Shown one piece after another: positions 19,054-27,156 of a stretch of DNA of 64,000 nt. The stretch is from assembly GCF_001427865.1 (NCBI RefSeq), contig NZ_LMHH01000001.1, positions 682,001 through 746,000 of the forward strand, given 5' to 3'. The translations under genes were made by a program, and so were the position numbers. The notes below the pieces were generated by a model, which worked only from the letters and a program-made list of their open reading frames with translations, was not told the origin of the DNA and did no database searches. This DNA comes from Altererythrobacter sp. Root672 (GTDB lineage Bacteria > Pseudomonadota > Alphaproteobacteria > Sphingomonadales > Sphingomonadaceae). The first letter of the stretch is position 1, and the number at the start of each line of letters is the position of its first letter.

Positions 19054-19836
19054 TTACCACCCTTCATCCTTCAATGTCCGCACCCTCGGCCCCGCCTCAG
19101 GCTCCTCACCCTCATCCCCCGATCCCGCCGGCAGCAGCGCAACCGCACCACCGCCGCTCACCCCCTCATCCTCCTCCCAATCCTCATCCTCCACCATCCA
19201 GCCGGTGCCGTCTTCCTTGTCGATCCGCGCGGCTTCATCGTAAGCGGCGCGGGCGCGGGGGCTCATGTTGGCGCGGCGGTTTTGGCGCATGTCGTCGAGG
19301 AAACGGTCGATGCTCTCGAAGGTCTCCTGCTCCTCCTCCTGGTCGAGTACGAAGCGTTCGCGCTCCCACTCCTCGCGCCATTCCTTCTTCAGGCGATTGA
19401 GCGTCGTCTTGTCGGCGGCGTTGAGGGCGCGGGCGCGGCCGCCGGTGAAGCGGGCGGGGGAGCGGTTCCGGAGCATGAACATCAGCAGGCCGTCGTTGAA
19501 CTTGATGCGGGTGCCGACGAGCTTGCCGTAGGAATAGACCGGCTCCTCCACGCCGTTGATCGCGCGGTCCATGGCGACGTCCTCGATCTTCTGCACGCCG
19601 ATATCGAGCGCGGCCTGCCAGGCCTGGCGAAACTCCTCAGCCTCGGGGTGGCGGCGCAGGAGGTAAGCCCCGTGATCTGCCCGGCCGACGCGGCGGCAGG
19701 CAGAGATGACGCTGCCGGTCTCTGCCAACGCCTCGATGAAGGCGCGCTGGACTTCGGGGCTCCAGCCGTTGTGGCGCACTTTCTGGCGCGGGACGGGGGT
19801 GAAGGCGGGGAGAGTGGTCTTCGGCTTGTCCTGCAT
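19054..19836 (-). CDS. Terminase-small-subunit-like HTH protein
   Basis: This 260-residue protein has an N-terminal region (NGWSPEVQRAFIEALAETGS, then VISACRRVGRADHGAYLLRR, about residues 22-62) that reads like the helix-turn-helix of phage terminase small subunits: a non-self-recognition helix followed by an ACRRVG turn. A charged helical middle (LNRLKKEWREEWERERF) and an acidic tail (EDEDWEEDEG) follow. Terminase small subunits bind phage DNA for packaging, but no large terminase, portal or capsid gene is nearby. Similar proteins occur on sphingomonad chromosomes outside prophages. Function is therefore unknown; the HTH-like similarity is by eye. It is divergent from the histidine kinase gene and upstream of a 110-residue partner. 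Confidence 0.65.
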   Translation of the reverse strand: MQDKPKTTLPAFTPVPRQKVRHNGWSPEVQRAFIEALAETGSVISACRRVGRADHGAYLLRRHPEAEEFRQAWQAALDIGVQKIEDVAMDRAINGVEEPVYSYGKLVGTRIKFNDGLLMFMLRNRSPARFTGGRARALNAADKTTLNRLKKEWREEWERERFVLDQEEEQETFESIDRFLDDMRQNRRANMSPRARAAYDEAARIDKEDGTGWMVEDEDWEEDEGVSGGGAVALLPAGSGDEGEEPEAGPRVRTLKDEGW

Positions 19837-20018
19837 GAGTGGTCGGTCCTCTGCGGCTGATTTGCTTTTGCGGGCGAGTCGTGCGACCTTGGAACAAATG
19901 GAGAACTGTAGGAAAGTTGTTTCTCAACGGTTTGGCTCAAATCCTTAGCCTTCACGCAGTTTTACCGCGACGATAGGGGCGGATCGGGGTATGCTGCAGC
20001 GCGGTCGTAACAGGGGAC

Positions 20019-20978
20019 GTGGTGGAACGAATTCCTGCCATCAGGCGGGCCATCCTTGCGGACATTCCGTTCGGGAAGGCGCTGCTCTGGAGCGCGGTGG
20101 CCATTGCCGCGCCTACCGGTTTGCGCTGGGTTATCGACCGGGGCGAAGCGGGGATTCCGTTCGTTACCTACTACCCGTTTGTCGTGGGGGCGGCGCTGCT
20201 GCTCGGATGGCGCTGGGGGGCGGCGGTGGCGCTGGTCTCTACGGTGATTGCGAACCGGTTGTTCCGGGCCGAGCCGCTGCTGGATTCGCTCGATGCGAGC
20301 AACTGGGCCCTCGGGGTGTTGTTCGTGCTGTCGTGTACGGCGCTGGTGTGGCTGGGTGACGCGGCGCGGCGGCTGGTGCGGGAACAGGAGGCGGCCGAGG
20401 CGCGCGAGCGGCATTTGAACCAGGAGCTGATGCACCGGGTCAAGAACATGATGGCCACCGTGAATGCGCTGGTCATGCTGACTTCGCGGCACAGCGATCC
20501 GGGCAATTTTACTCAGGCGCTGGCGGGGCGGATGAAGGCGCTCGACCGGGCGACGGGGATGCTCGGGGTCGATGCGGATCGGCAGTGCGACCTGGGCAAG
20601 CTGGTCGAAGGGGCGATCGAGCCGTTCAAGGGGGAGGGCAACTTCGTGGCCTCGGGTCCCGCGTGCAGCTTGCCGCGGCAGTCGTGCGTGCCGCTGTCGC
20701 TGGCGTTGCATGAGCTTTGTACCAATGCGGCGCGGCATGGGGCGCTGTCGGCTCCCGGCGGGAAGGTGGAGCTGCTGTGGACCTTGCGCGAGGTTGAGGG
20801 CGAGGGGGTGCTGACGCTCTACTGGCGCGAGCAGGATGGGCCGCCGGTGGCGCGGGAGCGGCGCACGGGGATGGGCACGCAGCTGCTGCGTGTCCAGGCG
20901 GGGATCGACGAGTGCGACCTCGAGTTCGCGCCCGAAGGGGTGAAGTGCCGGATCGCGATCGAGGGGGTCGAGCTCTAG
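20019..20978 (+). CDS. Orphan membrane HWE-family sensor histidine kinase
   Basis: The N-terminal ~115 residues hold about four membrane helices (FGKALLWSAVAIAAPTGL, VTYYPFVVGAALLLGW, WGAAVALVSTVIA, WALGVLFVLSCTALVWL), resembling the DUF4118/KdpD-type sensor. The kinase core has ELMHRVKNMM (phospho-acceptor His139), an N-box ALHELCTNAARHGALS and the WREQDGPPV motif of the HWE/HisKA_2 group, ending with a GMGTQLL G-box. HWE kinases in alphaproteobacteria usually feed the general stress response through PhyR-type regulators. No response regulator, nepR or ecfG gene is adjacent. The start is GTG 20019 or GTG 20022, after AGGGG. Confidence 0.85.
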   Translation: MVERIPAIRRAILADIPFGKALLWSAVAIAAPTGLRWVIDRGEAGIPFVTYYPFVVGAALLLGWRWGAAVALVSTVIANRLFRAEPLLDSLDASNWALGVLFVLSCTALVWLGDAARRLVREQEAAEARERHLNQELMHRVKNMMATVNALVMLTSRHSDPGNFTQALAGRMKALDRATGMLGVDADRQCDLGKLVEGAIEPFKGEGNFVASGPACSLPRQSCVPLSLALHELCTNAARHGALSAPGGKVELLWTLREVEGEGVLTLYWREQDGPPVARERRTGMGTQLLRVQAGIDECDLEFAPEGVKCRIAIEGVEL

Positions 20979-20985
20979 GGCCGGG

Positions 20986-22011
20986 CTAGGGCTTGGTGGC
21001 GCTGACCAGCGAGTAGTAGCCGCCGCCGGTGCGGACCGCCTGCACGTCGGTAAACCCGGCGCTCTCGAGGATCTCGCGAAACTCGGCGAGCGAGTACTGC
21101 TTGCCGAGCGTTCCTACGAGCATCAGCAGGCTGAACGATGCGGCATGCCAGGGCCCGGCGCCATCGTCGTCCATCAGGATCTCGTTGAGGAAAATCCGCC
21201 CCCCACTAGGCAGCGCGGCAAAGCTCTTGCGGGCGAGGAGCTTGTTGGTCTCGACCGACCAGTCATGAAAAACATTGGAGAAGAAGTGAGCATCGGGTCC
21301 GACCGGCCACTCCTCCGTGAACATGTTGACCGCAGCAGTGGAGACCCGCCCCGTAACGCCCTCGCGTTCAACGTAGTGCTCGGCCTCTTCGGCCATTGCT
21401 GCGAGGTCGAGTAGGACGACCTCAAGCCGCGGGTGGGCCTTGGCGATCTCGATCCCGTAGACGCCCGAGCCGCAGCCGACGTCCATCAGCTGGTCGACGT
21501 CGTTGAACACCCCCTGCGCCGCTGCTCCTCGGGCAGGAGCCATCGAGTGGGCGTGCATGAAGGCGGCAATGCGCTGGGCGGCCTCGGCGCTCATCTCGCC
21601 GCGTTCCCACTCCGGGGCGCCCGAGTTGAAGCCTTCGGGCCGCTTGCCGGTCTTCATCGCCTCGAGCAGCTGGGCATGGAGCGGATTGCTCTCGCGGAAA
21701 CGGTAGAGGAAGCCGCCCCAATATCCCTCGGCATCCGGGTGGAGCCAGGTGCGGGCAGGAGGCAAGGCGCGCCACTTCCCTTCGCGCTTCTCAAGCAGGC
21801 CGGAGGAGGCCAGCGCGCCCAGCAGTATGCCCAGCGCATGGGGCGCCAGATCGAGGCGTGCGGCAAGCTCGTCTGTGGTCAGAGGCTCGTTGCCAAGCAG
21901 GCGGAACACGCCGGTCTCGTCAGCCACCGTGGCCGCGGGAAGGCGGAACTGTGATTCCCACATGTCCCAGATCACGCGATCGTCGTTAGTCGGCGGCAAT
22001 TGACCGGTCAT
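20986..22011 (-). CDS. SAM-dependent O-methyltransferase (methyltransferase_2 type)
   Basis: This 341-residue protein has the two-domain build of small-molecule O-methyltransferases. An N-terminal winged-helix dimerisation domain (LPAATVADETGVFRLLG, TTDELAARLDLAPHAL) is followed by a Rossmann domain with DVGCGSGVYGIEIA (SAM loop), VVLLDL and NVFHDWSVETNKLLARKSF. The HDW motif, with the catalytic-type His, is typical of hydroxyindole or hydroxyneurosporene methyltransferases. The substrate is unknown and no biosynthetic cluster surrounds it. It converges with the histidine kinase, 7 bases apart. Confidence 0.82.
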   Translation of the reverse strand: MTGQLPPTNDDRVIWDMWESQFRLPAATVADETGVFRLLGNEPLTTDELAARLDLAPHALGILLGALASSGLLEKREGKWRALPPARTWLHPDAEGYWGGFLYRFRESNPLHAQLLEAMKTGKRPEGFNSGAPEWERGEMSAEAAQRIAAFMHAHSMAPARGAAAQGVFNDVDQLMDVGCGSGVYGIEIAKAHPRLEVVLLDLAAMAEEAEHYVEREGVTGRVSTAAVNMFTEEWPVGPDAHFFSNVFHDWSVETNKLLARKSFAALPSGGRIFLNEILMDDDGAGPWHAASFSLLMLVGTLGKQYSLAEFREILESAGFTDVQAVRTGGGYYSLVSATKP

Positions 22012-22202
22012 GCTTTGCCCTCCCTGTCCGTTTATCGTTCTTGGGCCGAGAGCATAGCCGGCTCCGGGCGGATGTCGACGCCGAGTTCGGCTCGAAAGCG
22101 TCAGACCTCCCGATGTTTCCGGTAGCGGAACCGGGGTTCGCCCCGATGGCGCGATTGGCGAAGAGCGGCTGATATCCTCCGGTCTCGCGGGAGGTCACAA
22201 GC

Positions 22203-23069
22203 ATGGAGGAACTGGTGGGCCTCAACGCAGCCGAGCGACTGTTCCTGCTCATACCGGTCTACGTCTTCGTGTTCGGCCTATTCGTGCTGCTGATCCTCTC
22301 GGCGGTCGGCGGCATTTGGCTCCGGCGGCGCTTCTCCGGGAAGGACGGGACGGGCGGCACGGGCTTCGAGGGCGAGGGTTATGTCGTCACCGCCGCCTCG
22401 GGTCTGCTCGCCCTCCTGCTCGGCTTCACCTTTGCCATGGCAGTCGACCGCTTCGACGAGCGCCGCATGCTGGTGATCGACGAGGCGAACGGCATCTATT
22501 CGACATACCTCATGGCCCAGACCTTTCCCGAGCCCGACAGCGGCCGCATCAGCGCGACGCTCCTCGCCTACCTCGATCATCGGCTGACGGTGTCTCGCAA
22601 GTCGCCGATCGATCAGAAGCCTGGAACGTTGCAGCTCGACCGACAACTGAAAGCTCAGCTCTGGCGTGAATCGCTCGAGGCCACCCGCAACCTGCGTGAC
22701 GACGTATCCTCGTCCTATCTTCAGTCCGCCGCGCAAACGCTCGAAGTAGGCGCGACCCGGGAAGCGATCAGGTTGGCGCGCATTCCCCCGCTCATCCATG
22801 CAGTCCTGTGGATCTTCTCCGCGATTACCGTGATGGCGTTCGGCTTCAGCTACTATGGACGAGCCCGATGGTTGGGCCTTTGCGTGATCGTCGTGCTTCA
22901 GACGCTCGCCCTGGCGCTGATCCTCGACCTTGATCGGCCCACGTCAGGGATCATCCGGGAATCGCAATGGGCTATGGAAGACGTGAAGCGGCGCCTTCAT
23001 GACGCAAGGCCCGCCGATTCCGTTTTGCAGGAGCAGACCTCAACTCAGCAGTCCCCTGGACAACCGTAA
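22203..23069 (+). CDS. DUF4239 (bestrophin-like) membrane protein
   Basis: The 288 residues include four predicted membrane helices, two N-terminal (LIPVYVFVFGLFVLLILSAV and VVTAASGLLALLLGFTFAMA) and two near residues 200-250. The motif LLALLLGFTFAMAVDRFDER followed by VIDEANGIYSTYL is the DUF4239 signature. The function of the family is not established; a bestrophin-like ion-channel fold has been proposed for it. A GGAGG site precedes the ATG. The next gene converges, with stops only 4 bases apart. The 191 bases upstream form a divergent promoter region with the methyltransferase; I see nothing else there. Confidence 0.8.
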   Translation: MEELVGLNAAERLFLLIPVYVFVFGLFVLLILSAVGGIWLRRRFSGKDGTGGTGFEGEGYVVTAASGLLALLLGFTFAMAVDRFDERRMLVIDEANGIYSTYLMAQTFPEPDSGRISATLLAYLDHRLTVSRKSPIDQKPGTLQLDRQLKAQLWRESLEATRNLRDDVSSSYLQSAAQTLEVGATREAIRLARIPPLIHAVLWIFSAITVMAFGFSYYGRARWLGLCVIVVLQTLALALILDLDRPTSGIIRESQWAMEDVKRRLHDARPADSVLQEQTSTQQSPGQP

Positions 23070-23073
23070 CCCG

Positions 23074-23586
23074 TTAGTTCGAGGCGACGGCCCTCTGGGC
23101 GCAAGTGCTCAGCCGGGAGACCGCATTCCGCACGCCACCGAGGTCGTAAGCGACGACTAGCTTGCCCTTGTCCATGAACCCCACGCTCCGGCTGGCCGAC
23201 AGGTCGGCGAGGATCTGCCGCACGTTCCGTTCGCCGCTGAAGCTCGTGGTAAAGCGATAGGCCTGGCCTTCACGCGTGTAGCTGAGCTGGCGTGAACCCC
23301 AGGCGTCGTCGAATTTCTCCCCGTTATTGTCGAGGAATACGATCAACCAATCGAGCGAGCCCGAGCCGGGAAGCGTTGTGTCGATCGAATTTGTCGTGGC
23401 GAGAGTGACCAGCTGGCGCGAGGCGTCGTAGCTCACTTCCATCGTCGTCGACCCGAATTCGGGATGCGTAAACGTCTGGCGCATGCTGCACGAGCCATCG
23501 GTGGTATGGACCGGCCAGGGTCCCGCCTGCGCGTGAGCTGCGCTTGCGGAAACCAGCAAAGCCGAAAGCGCCAAAACTTTTTTCAT
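23074..23586 (-). CDS. Secreted protein of unknown function
   Basis: From ATG 23586, which has a GGGGGAG site 8 bases upstream, the product is 170 residues with a signal peptide (KKVLALSALLVSASAAHAQA, cleavage near residue 20). The mature part looks beta-rich (TMEVSYDASRQLVTLATTNS; GQAYRFTTSF) and has two cysteines (DGSCSMRQ and STCAQR) placed to form one disulphide. No known domain is recognised. The same frame stays open far upstream to 24591, but that stretch is the antisense of the CmcJ-like gene and lacks a signal sequence. Confidence 0.7.
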   Translation of the reverse strand: MKKVLALSALLVSASAAHAQAGPWPVHTTDGSCSMRQTFTHPEFGSTTMEVSYDASRQLVTLATTNSIDTTLPGSGSLDWLIVFLDNNGEKFDDAWGSRQLSYTREGQAYRFTTSFSGERNVRQILADLSASRSVGFMDKGKLVVAYDLGGVRNAVSRLSTCAQRAVASN

Positions 23587-23727
23587 GCCAACAACTCCCC
23601 CAATTCCTCGACGGCAGCTTATCGCAAATACGGAGCGTGTCCCAGCCTCACGTTGGGCACCTGCTTGCACCACCTCCGCAAGAAAGGCATTGTAACGGAC
23701 GATAGAATTAGTGGAGAGGCGATAAAA

Positions 23728-24660
23728 ATGGCGACAGCCGCACGCAATCTGGGCGCTTCGGCCGAATTTGACGGGGTGGAGGAGAGCGCTCGCCAGGCCG
23801 AGACCTCGATCCGATTTGTCGATCCGGGCGATTTCGTCACCCGACGCTACGTTCGCGCCGGAGCTGAAATCAACACCGGGACCTACTCGGACCACCGGGT
23901 CACCGTGCGCGACGCCATGCCGATCCGCGACCATTTCCAGCTCGACGTTCACGGCTTCCGCATCGCAACCCAGCCGACCGCGGTTAAGGACTTCCATGAC
24001 AAGGACGAAGTCGATCGCGTTTATGAGCGGGAAGTCGAGGAGCATATCCGGCAGCTTACCGGGGCCGACAAGGTCGTAGCTCGCGGATGGATGCTGCGCA
24101 CCAGCGCGGACCTGACCAGCCGTGCCCAGGAAAAGACCGAGAACTACCAGCACACCGGCGGCATCCAGCCCCCCGCGGGCGAGGCGCACGTCGATCTCAA
24201 CACCGCTACCGCGCACCGCATGGCCGAGTTCACCTACAAGAAGAACTTTCCCGACGGCCCCGGCTACAAGCGCTTCCTCATCTCCAGCTACTGGCGCACC
24301 TTTTCGCCGCCGCCGCAGGATGTGCCGCTGGCCCTGTGCGATGGCCGCTCCAGCTTTGCTGGCGAGGAGAAATCGAACACGCTGTTCGTGGTCGACGAAT
24401 TCCCCGTGGGCGACGCGCTGACGGCGCCGGTCGAGGGTGAGGAGGTCATGATGGCCGCCTCGATCTTCAGCCACTCGCCAGCGATGCGCTGGTGGTACTT
24501 CTCGAACATGACACGCGACGATGCGTTGCTGTTCAAGTTCCACGACAGCGATCACTCGCACACCTGGCGCTGTCCGCACACTGCGTTCCACGATCCCAGC
24601 TTCCCCGATGCAAACGTTCGCGAGAGCATCGAGGTGCGCTCGGTCGCTTTCTGGGAATAA
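23728..24660 (+). CDS. CmcJ/NvfI-family oxidoreductase
   Basis: This 310-residue protein resembles the CmcJ/NvfI group, which includes cephamycin 7-methoxylation protein CmcJ and the fungal non-haem iron endoperoxidase NvfI. Typical features are RYVRAGAEINTGTYSDHRVT, DVHGFRIATQPT, AHVDLNTATAHRMAEF, SSYWRTFSPPPQDVPLALCD and a His-rich C-terminal FHDSDHSHTWRCPHTAFHD, where iron ligands would be expected. Substrate and pathway are unknown and no antibiotic cluster surrounds it. ATG 23728, after GTGGAGAGG, was preferred to an upstream frame extension that crosses the divergent gene. A strong terminator follows the stop. Confidence 0.75.
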   Translation: MATAARNLGASAEFDGVEESARQAETSIRFVDPGDFVTRRYVRAGAEINTGTYSDHRVTVRDAMPIRDHFQLDVHGFRIATQPTAVKDFHDKDEVDRVYEREVEEHIRQLTGADKVVARGWMLRTSADLTSRAQEKTENYQHTGGIQPPAGEAHVDLNTATAHRMAEFTYKKNFPDGPGYKRFLISSYWRTFSPPPQDVPLALCDGRSSFAGEEKSNTLFVVDEFPVGDALTAPVEGEEVMMAASIFSHSPAMRWWYFSNMTRDDALLFKFHDSDHSHTWRCPHTAFHDPSFPDANVRESIEVRSVAFWE

Positions 24661-24665
24661 CCTGC

Positions 24666-24692
24666 CCGGCGGTGCCCACCGCCGGTTCTTTT
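24666..24692 (+). terminator. Intrinsic terminator after the CmcJ-like gene
   Basis: CCGGCGGT pairs perfectly with ACCGCCGG around a GCCC loop and is followed by TTCTTTT, 5 bases after the stop codon. It is the clearest rho-independent terminator in the window. Confidence 0.88.
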
Positions 24693-24753
24693 GCCTTCGC
24701 TCTCACGGTACGGTGGCCAGACCTCATGCAAGAGGAGGCCACCGGCTGAGCCT

Positions 24754-26286
24754 ATGAGACAGGCAGCACTGCGTGTGATCCCGTTGTCGCTTGGCGCGAT
24801 CCTGGCGGCTTGTGGCGGCGGGGGAGGAAGCGGGGGTGGCGGTGGTGGTACCGCCAATTCAGCGCCAGCGTTCACTTCCGCGGGGACGGCCTCTGTGGCC
24901 GAGAACAGCGCCGGTACGGTCTACACTGCCACGGCGAGCGACGCTAACGGCGACGCCGTCACCTTCTCGATCTCGGGCGGGGCCGACGCGGCCTTATTCC
25001 AAGTGACTGGAGCAGGCGCGCTGTCGTTCCGCGTGCCACCTGATTTCGAGGCGCCCACGGACGCCAACGGTGACAACGTCTACGAAGTCACGCTCGCGGC
25101 CAGCGACGGGCGAGCGAGTTCGTCGCTCGCACTGCGGATCACGGTGACCGACGCCACCACCGGCAGCTTCGTTGTCCGACGCGTGGGCACGGGCTTTGCC
25201 GGGCCGGTGTTTGTGACGGCCATGCCCGACAACAGTGGGCGTGTGATCGTCGTCGAGCGGGGCGGGCGCATTCTGCTCCTCAATCCCTCTACCGGTGCAA
25301 TTGCCGCAACCCCGATGCTCGATATCAGCGGCCAAGTTTCGACCGACGGGGAAAGGGGGCTGCTGGCGGTAGCGCTTGCTCCCGACTATGCCACGAGCGG
25401 GCGAGCCTATGTCTATCTCACCGCACTCGACGGTTCGATCCAAGTGCGCCGCTACACCTCATCGGCAGGCAATCGCGATGTGCTCGACAGCGCCAGCGGC
25501 GACGTCCTGCTGTCGATCCCTCATCCGAGGAACAACCACAACGGTGGCTGGCTAGGCTTTGGCGCCGACGGGTTGCTCTACGTGGCGACCGGGGATGGCG
25601 GGGGTGCCAACGATCCCGACGGCAACGGTCAGAACCGCTCGACTTTGCTCGGCAAGATGCTGCGCATAGATGTTTCGCGGGACGATTTCCCGAATGACAC
25701 TGCGCGCGACTACGGAATTCCAGCCGCCAATCCTTTTGCCGCAGGCGGAGGTGCGGGAGAAGTCTGGCTCTACGGTCTCCGCAATCCGTTCCGAAACAGT
25801 TTCGATCGCGCCACCGGCGAGCTCTGGATTGCCGACGTGGGCCAAGGCGCAGTCGAGGAAGTGGACCGCGTCCGAACCAGCCAATCGGGCCTCAACATGG
25901 GATGGCCCCTGTTCGAGGGAAGCCAGCCCCTGTTGGGTTCCAATCCCGCCGGGCTCACCATGCCCGTCACGGAGTATGGCCACGGCAGCGGCCCGGCCCA
26001 GGGCAATTCGATCACCGGAGGCTTCGTCTATCGCGGGCCGGTGGAGCCGCTACAGGGCCTCTATGTGTTTGCCGACTTCGTCAGCAACAACATCTGGACC
26101 GTACCCATAGCGGGCCTCACCCCCGGCACCACTACGCCCAGCACCGCCTTCACCAATCGCAATGCCGCCTTCGTCCCCAATGCAGGGAGCCTGGCGGGCA
26201 TTGTCGGTTTTGGCGAGGATCAGGCTGGCAACCTCTATATCGTCAGCATCAACGGATCGATCTTCGCGATCCTGCCTTCGATCTGA
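24754..26286 (+). CDS. PQQ-dependent sugar dehydrogenase lipoprotein with cadherin-like domain
   Basis: This 510-residue lipoprotein has lipobox ILAAC followed by a long Gly run. A cadherin-like domain (about 35-135: SVAENSAGTVYTATASDANG) follows, then a six-bladed propeller of the soluble aldose dehydrogenase family. The propeller carries NHNGGWLGFGADGLLYVATG with the catalytic-type His262, LGKMLRIDV, YGLRNPFRNSFDRATGELW and DVGQGAVEEVD. Such enzymes oxidise aldose sugars at C1 using PQQ and Ca2+ in the periplasm. No pqq biosynthesis genes lie in the window. The cadherin-like module is an unusual addition that may bind carbohydrate or the cell surface. ATG 24754 was chosen because it begins the lipoprotein signal. 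Confidence 0.85.
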   Translation: MRQAALRVIPLSLGAILAACGGGGGSGGGGGGTANSAPAFTSAGTASVAENSAGTVYTATASDANGDAVTFSISGGADAALFQVTGAGALSFRVPPDFEAPTDANGDNVYEVTLAASDGRASSSLALRITVTDATTGSFVVRRVGTGFAGPVFVTAMPDNSGRVIVVERGGRILLLNPSTGAIAATPMLDISGQVSTDGERGLLAVALAPDYATSGRAYVYLTALDGSIQVRRYTSSAGNRDVLDSASGDVLLSIPHPRNNHNGGWLGFGADGLLYVATGDGGGANDPDGNGQNRSTLLGKMLRIDVSRDDFPNDTARDYGIPAANPFAAGGGAGEVWLYGLRNPFRNSFDRATGELWIADVGQGAVEEVDRVRTSQSGLNMGWPLFEGSQPLLGSNPAGLTMPVTEYGHGSGPAQGNSITGGFVYRGPVEPLQGLYVFADFVSNNIWTVPIAGLTPGTTTPSTAFTNRNAAFVPNAGSLAGIVGFGEDQAGNLYIVSINGSIFAILPSI

Positions 26287-26293
26287 GGCGGGA

Positions 26294-26530
26294 TCAGGCT
26301 TCGCGCGATTCCGGTGCCTTGGCGGCCGAGTCCTGGCCGACTGCGGGCGGGGCGATCTGCGAGGGCGGCGCAGGGGGCGGTGTCGGACGATCTTCTTCCG
26401 CCATGCCCTTGCGGAAGCTCTTGATACCCTTGCCGAAGTCACCCATCGTTTCGGAAATCTTGCCACGCCCGAACAGCACCAGAACCACCAGTGCGACCAC
26501 GATCCAGTGCGTGATGGTAAAAGAACCCAT
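26294..26530 (-). CDS. tatA: Twin-arginine translocase subunit TatA
   Basis: TatA (78 residues) builds the protein-conducting part of the Tat system in the inner membrane. It has a single N-terminal helix ([15 protein letters not shown]), the FGRGK hinge, an amphipathic helix ([19 protein letters not shown]) and a Pro-rich tail. A GGAG site lies just before ATG 26530; the longer open frame upstream is not used. tatB and tatC are not adjacent, which is unusual since tatABC is the common operon. At least one Tat substrate (the GFOR-like protein at 38493) is in this window. Confidence 0.92.
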   Translation of the reverse strand: MGSFTITHWIVVALVVLVLFGRGKISETMGDFGKGIKSFRKGMAEEDRPTPPPAPPSQIAPPAVGQDSAAKAPESREA

Positions 26531-26588
26531 CGTAATTCTCCTTGTCCCCGCACAGATAGCAGCGGGTGATGACAGATAAAAGCGCTGC

Positions 26589-27056
26589 TCAGACCTTAAA
26601 GTAGGTTTGCAGCGCCGCGATGCTCTGCCTGGCGCTCTTGTGATGAACGAAGATGCCGCCGACCTCTTCCCACAAGTGCCGATGCCGGTCCTGGTCGTCG
26701 ACGAGCACGTCTCCTTCCTTGGCATGGTCGCGCTTGTCTCGGGCCATGGTGGTGATGATGCGGGTTCCGGGGAAATACTTGGCTGCCCAGCGCACCTTCT
26801 GATCGGCCGCCCAGTTACCGACCGGCAAGCCGGTGAGGATGATCGGTTCGAGGTGGCGAACCGCGTCGAACAACTCCATCGCATCATCCATCAACGGCAG
26901 ACCGAAGTAGAAGTCCGGCGCCTGGGTCAGCTTCTGCCAAAAGCGACCGAGCCCGTGGCGCTCCTCGAACGCTTTTGGCGGCAGGCCGAGTATTGCGGTG
27001 GCGCCCTTGTTGAAATCGGCGAGCACACCGTCACAGTCCAGATAGAGCTGTCTCAT
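26589..27056 (-). CDS. Cytosolic 5'-nucleotidase-type HAD phosphatase
   Basis: This 155-residue protein matches the short NT5C/5' deoxyribonucleotidase group of HAD hydrolases. Motif I is [13 protein letters not shown], with the nucleophile Asp and the general acid two residues later. LTGLPVGNW supplies motif [22 protein letters not shown] supplies motif III Lys and the motif IV acidic pair. The family removes phosphate from (deoxy)nucleoside monophosphates. I chose ATG 27056, which starts the family N-terminus; the frame is open further upstream but overlaps the EAL gene. The gene lies between tatA and the large GGDEF-EAL gene, all on the minus strand. Confidence 0.78.
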   Translation of the reverse strand: MRQLYLDCDGVLADFNKGATAILGLPPKAFEERHGLGRFWQKLTQAPDFYFGLPLMDDAMELFDAVRHLEPIILTGLPVGNWAADQKVRWAAKYFPGTRIITTMARDKRDHAKEGDVLVDDQDRHRHLWEEVGGIFVHHKSARQSIAALQTYFKV

Positions 27057-27156
27057 GCCTTGATCGCCATCGGCCACAGGTCCTTCAACGCCAACTGGCG
27101 CTCGTTTCAGTTCTGCGTCAATAACTTGAAGCGGGAAGCCGATGCTCCTGAGCCGT

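Noticed and set aside
18617-19836. Prophage or phage remnant
   Set aside because: Only a TerS-like gene and its partner are present; no integrase, large terminase, portal, capsid or attachment site is visible.
23587-24591. Upstream extension of the secreted protein gene ending at 23074
   Set aside because: The extension is the antisense of the CmcJ-like gene; the signal peptide starts at ATG 23586.
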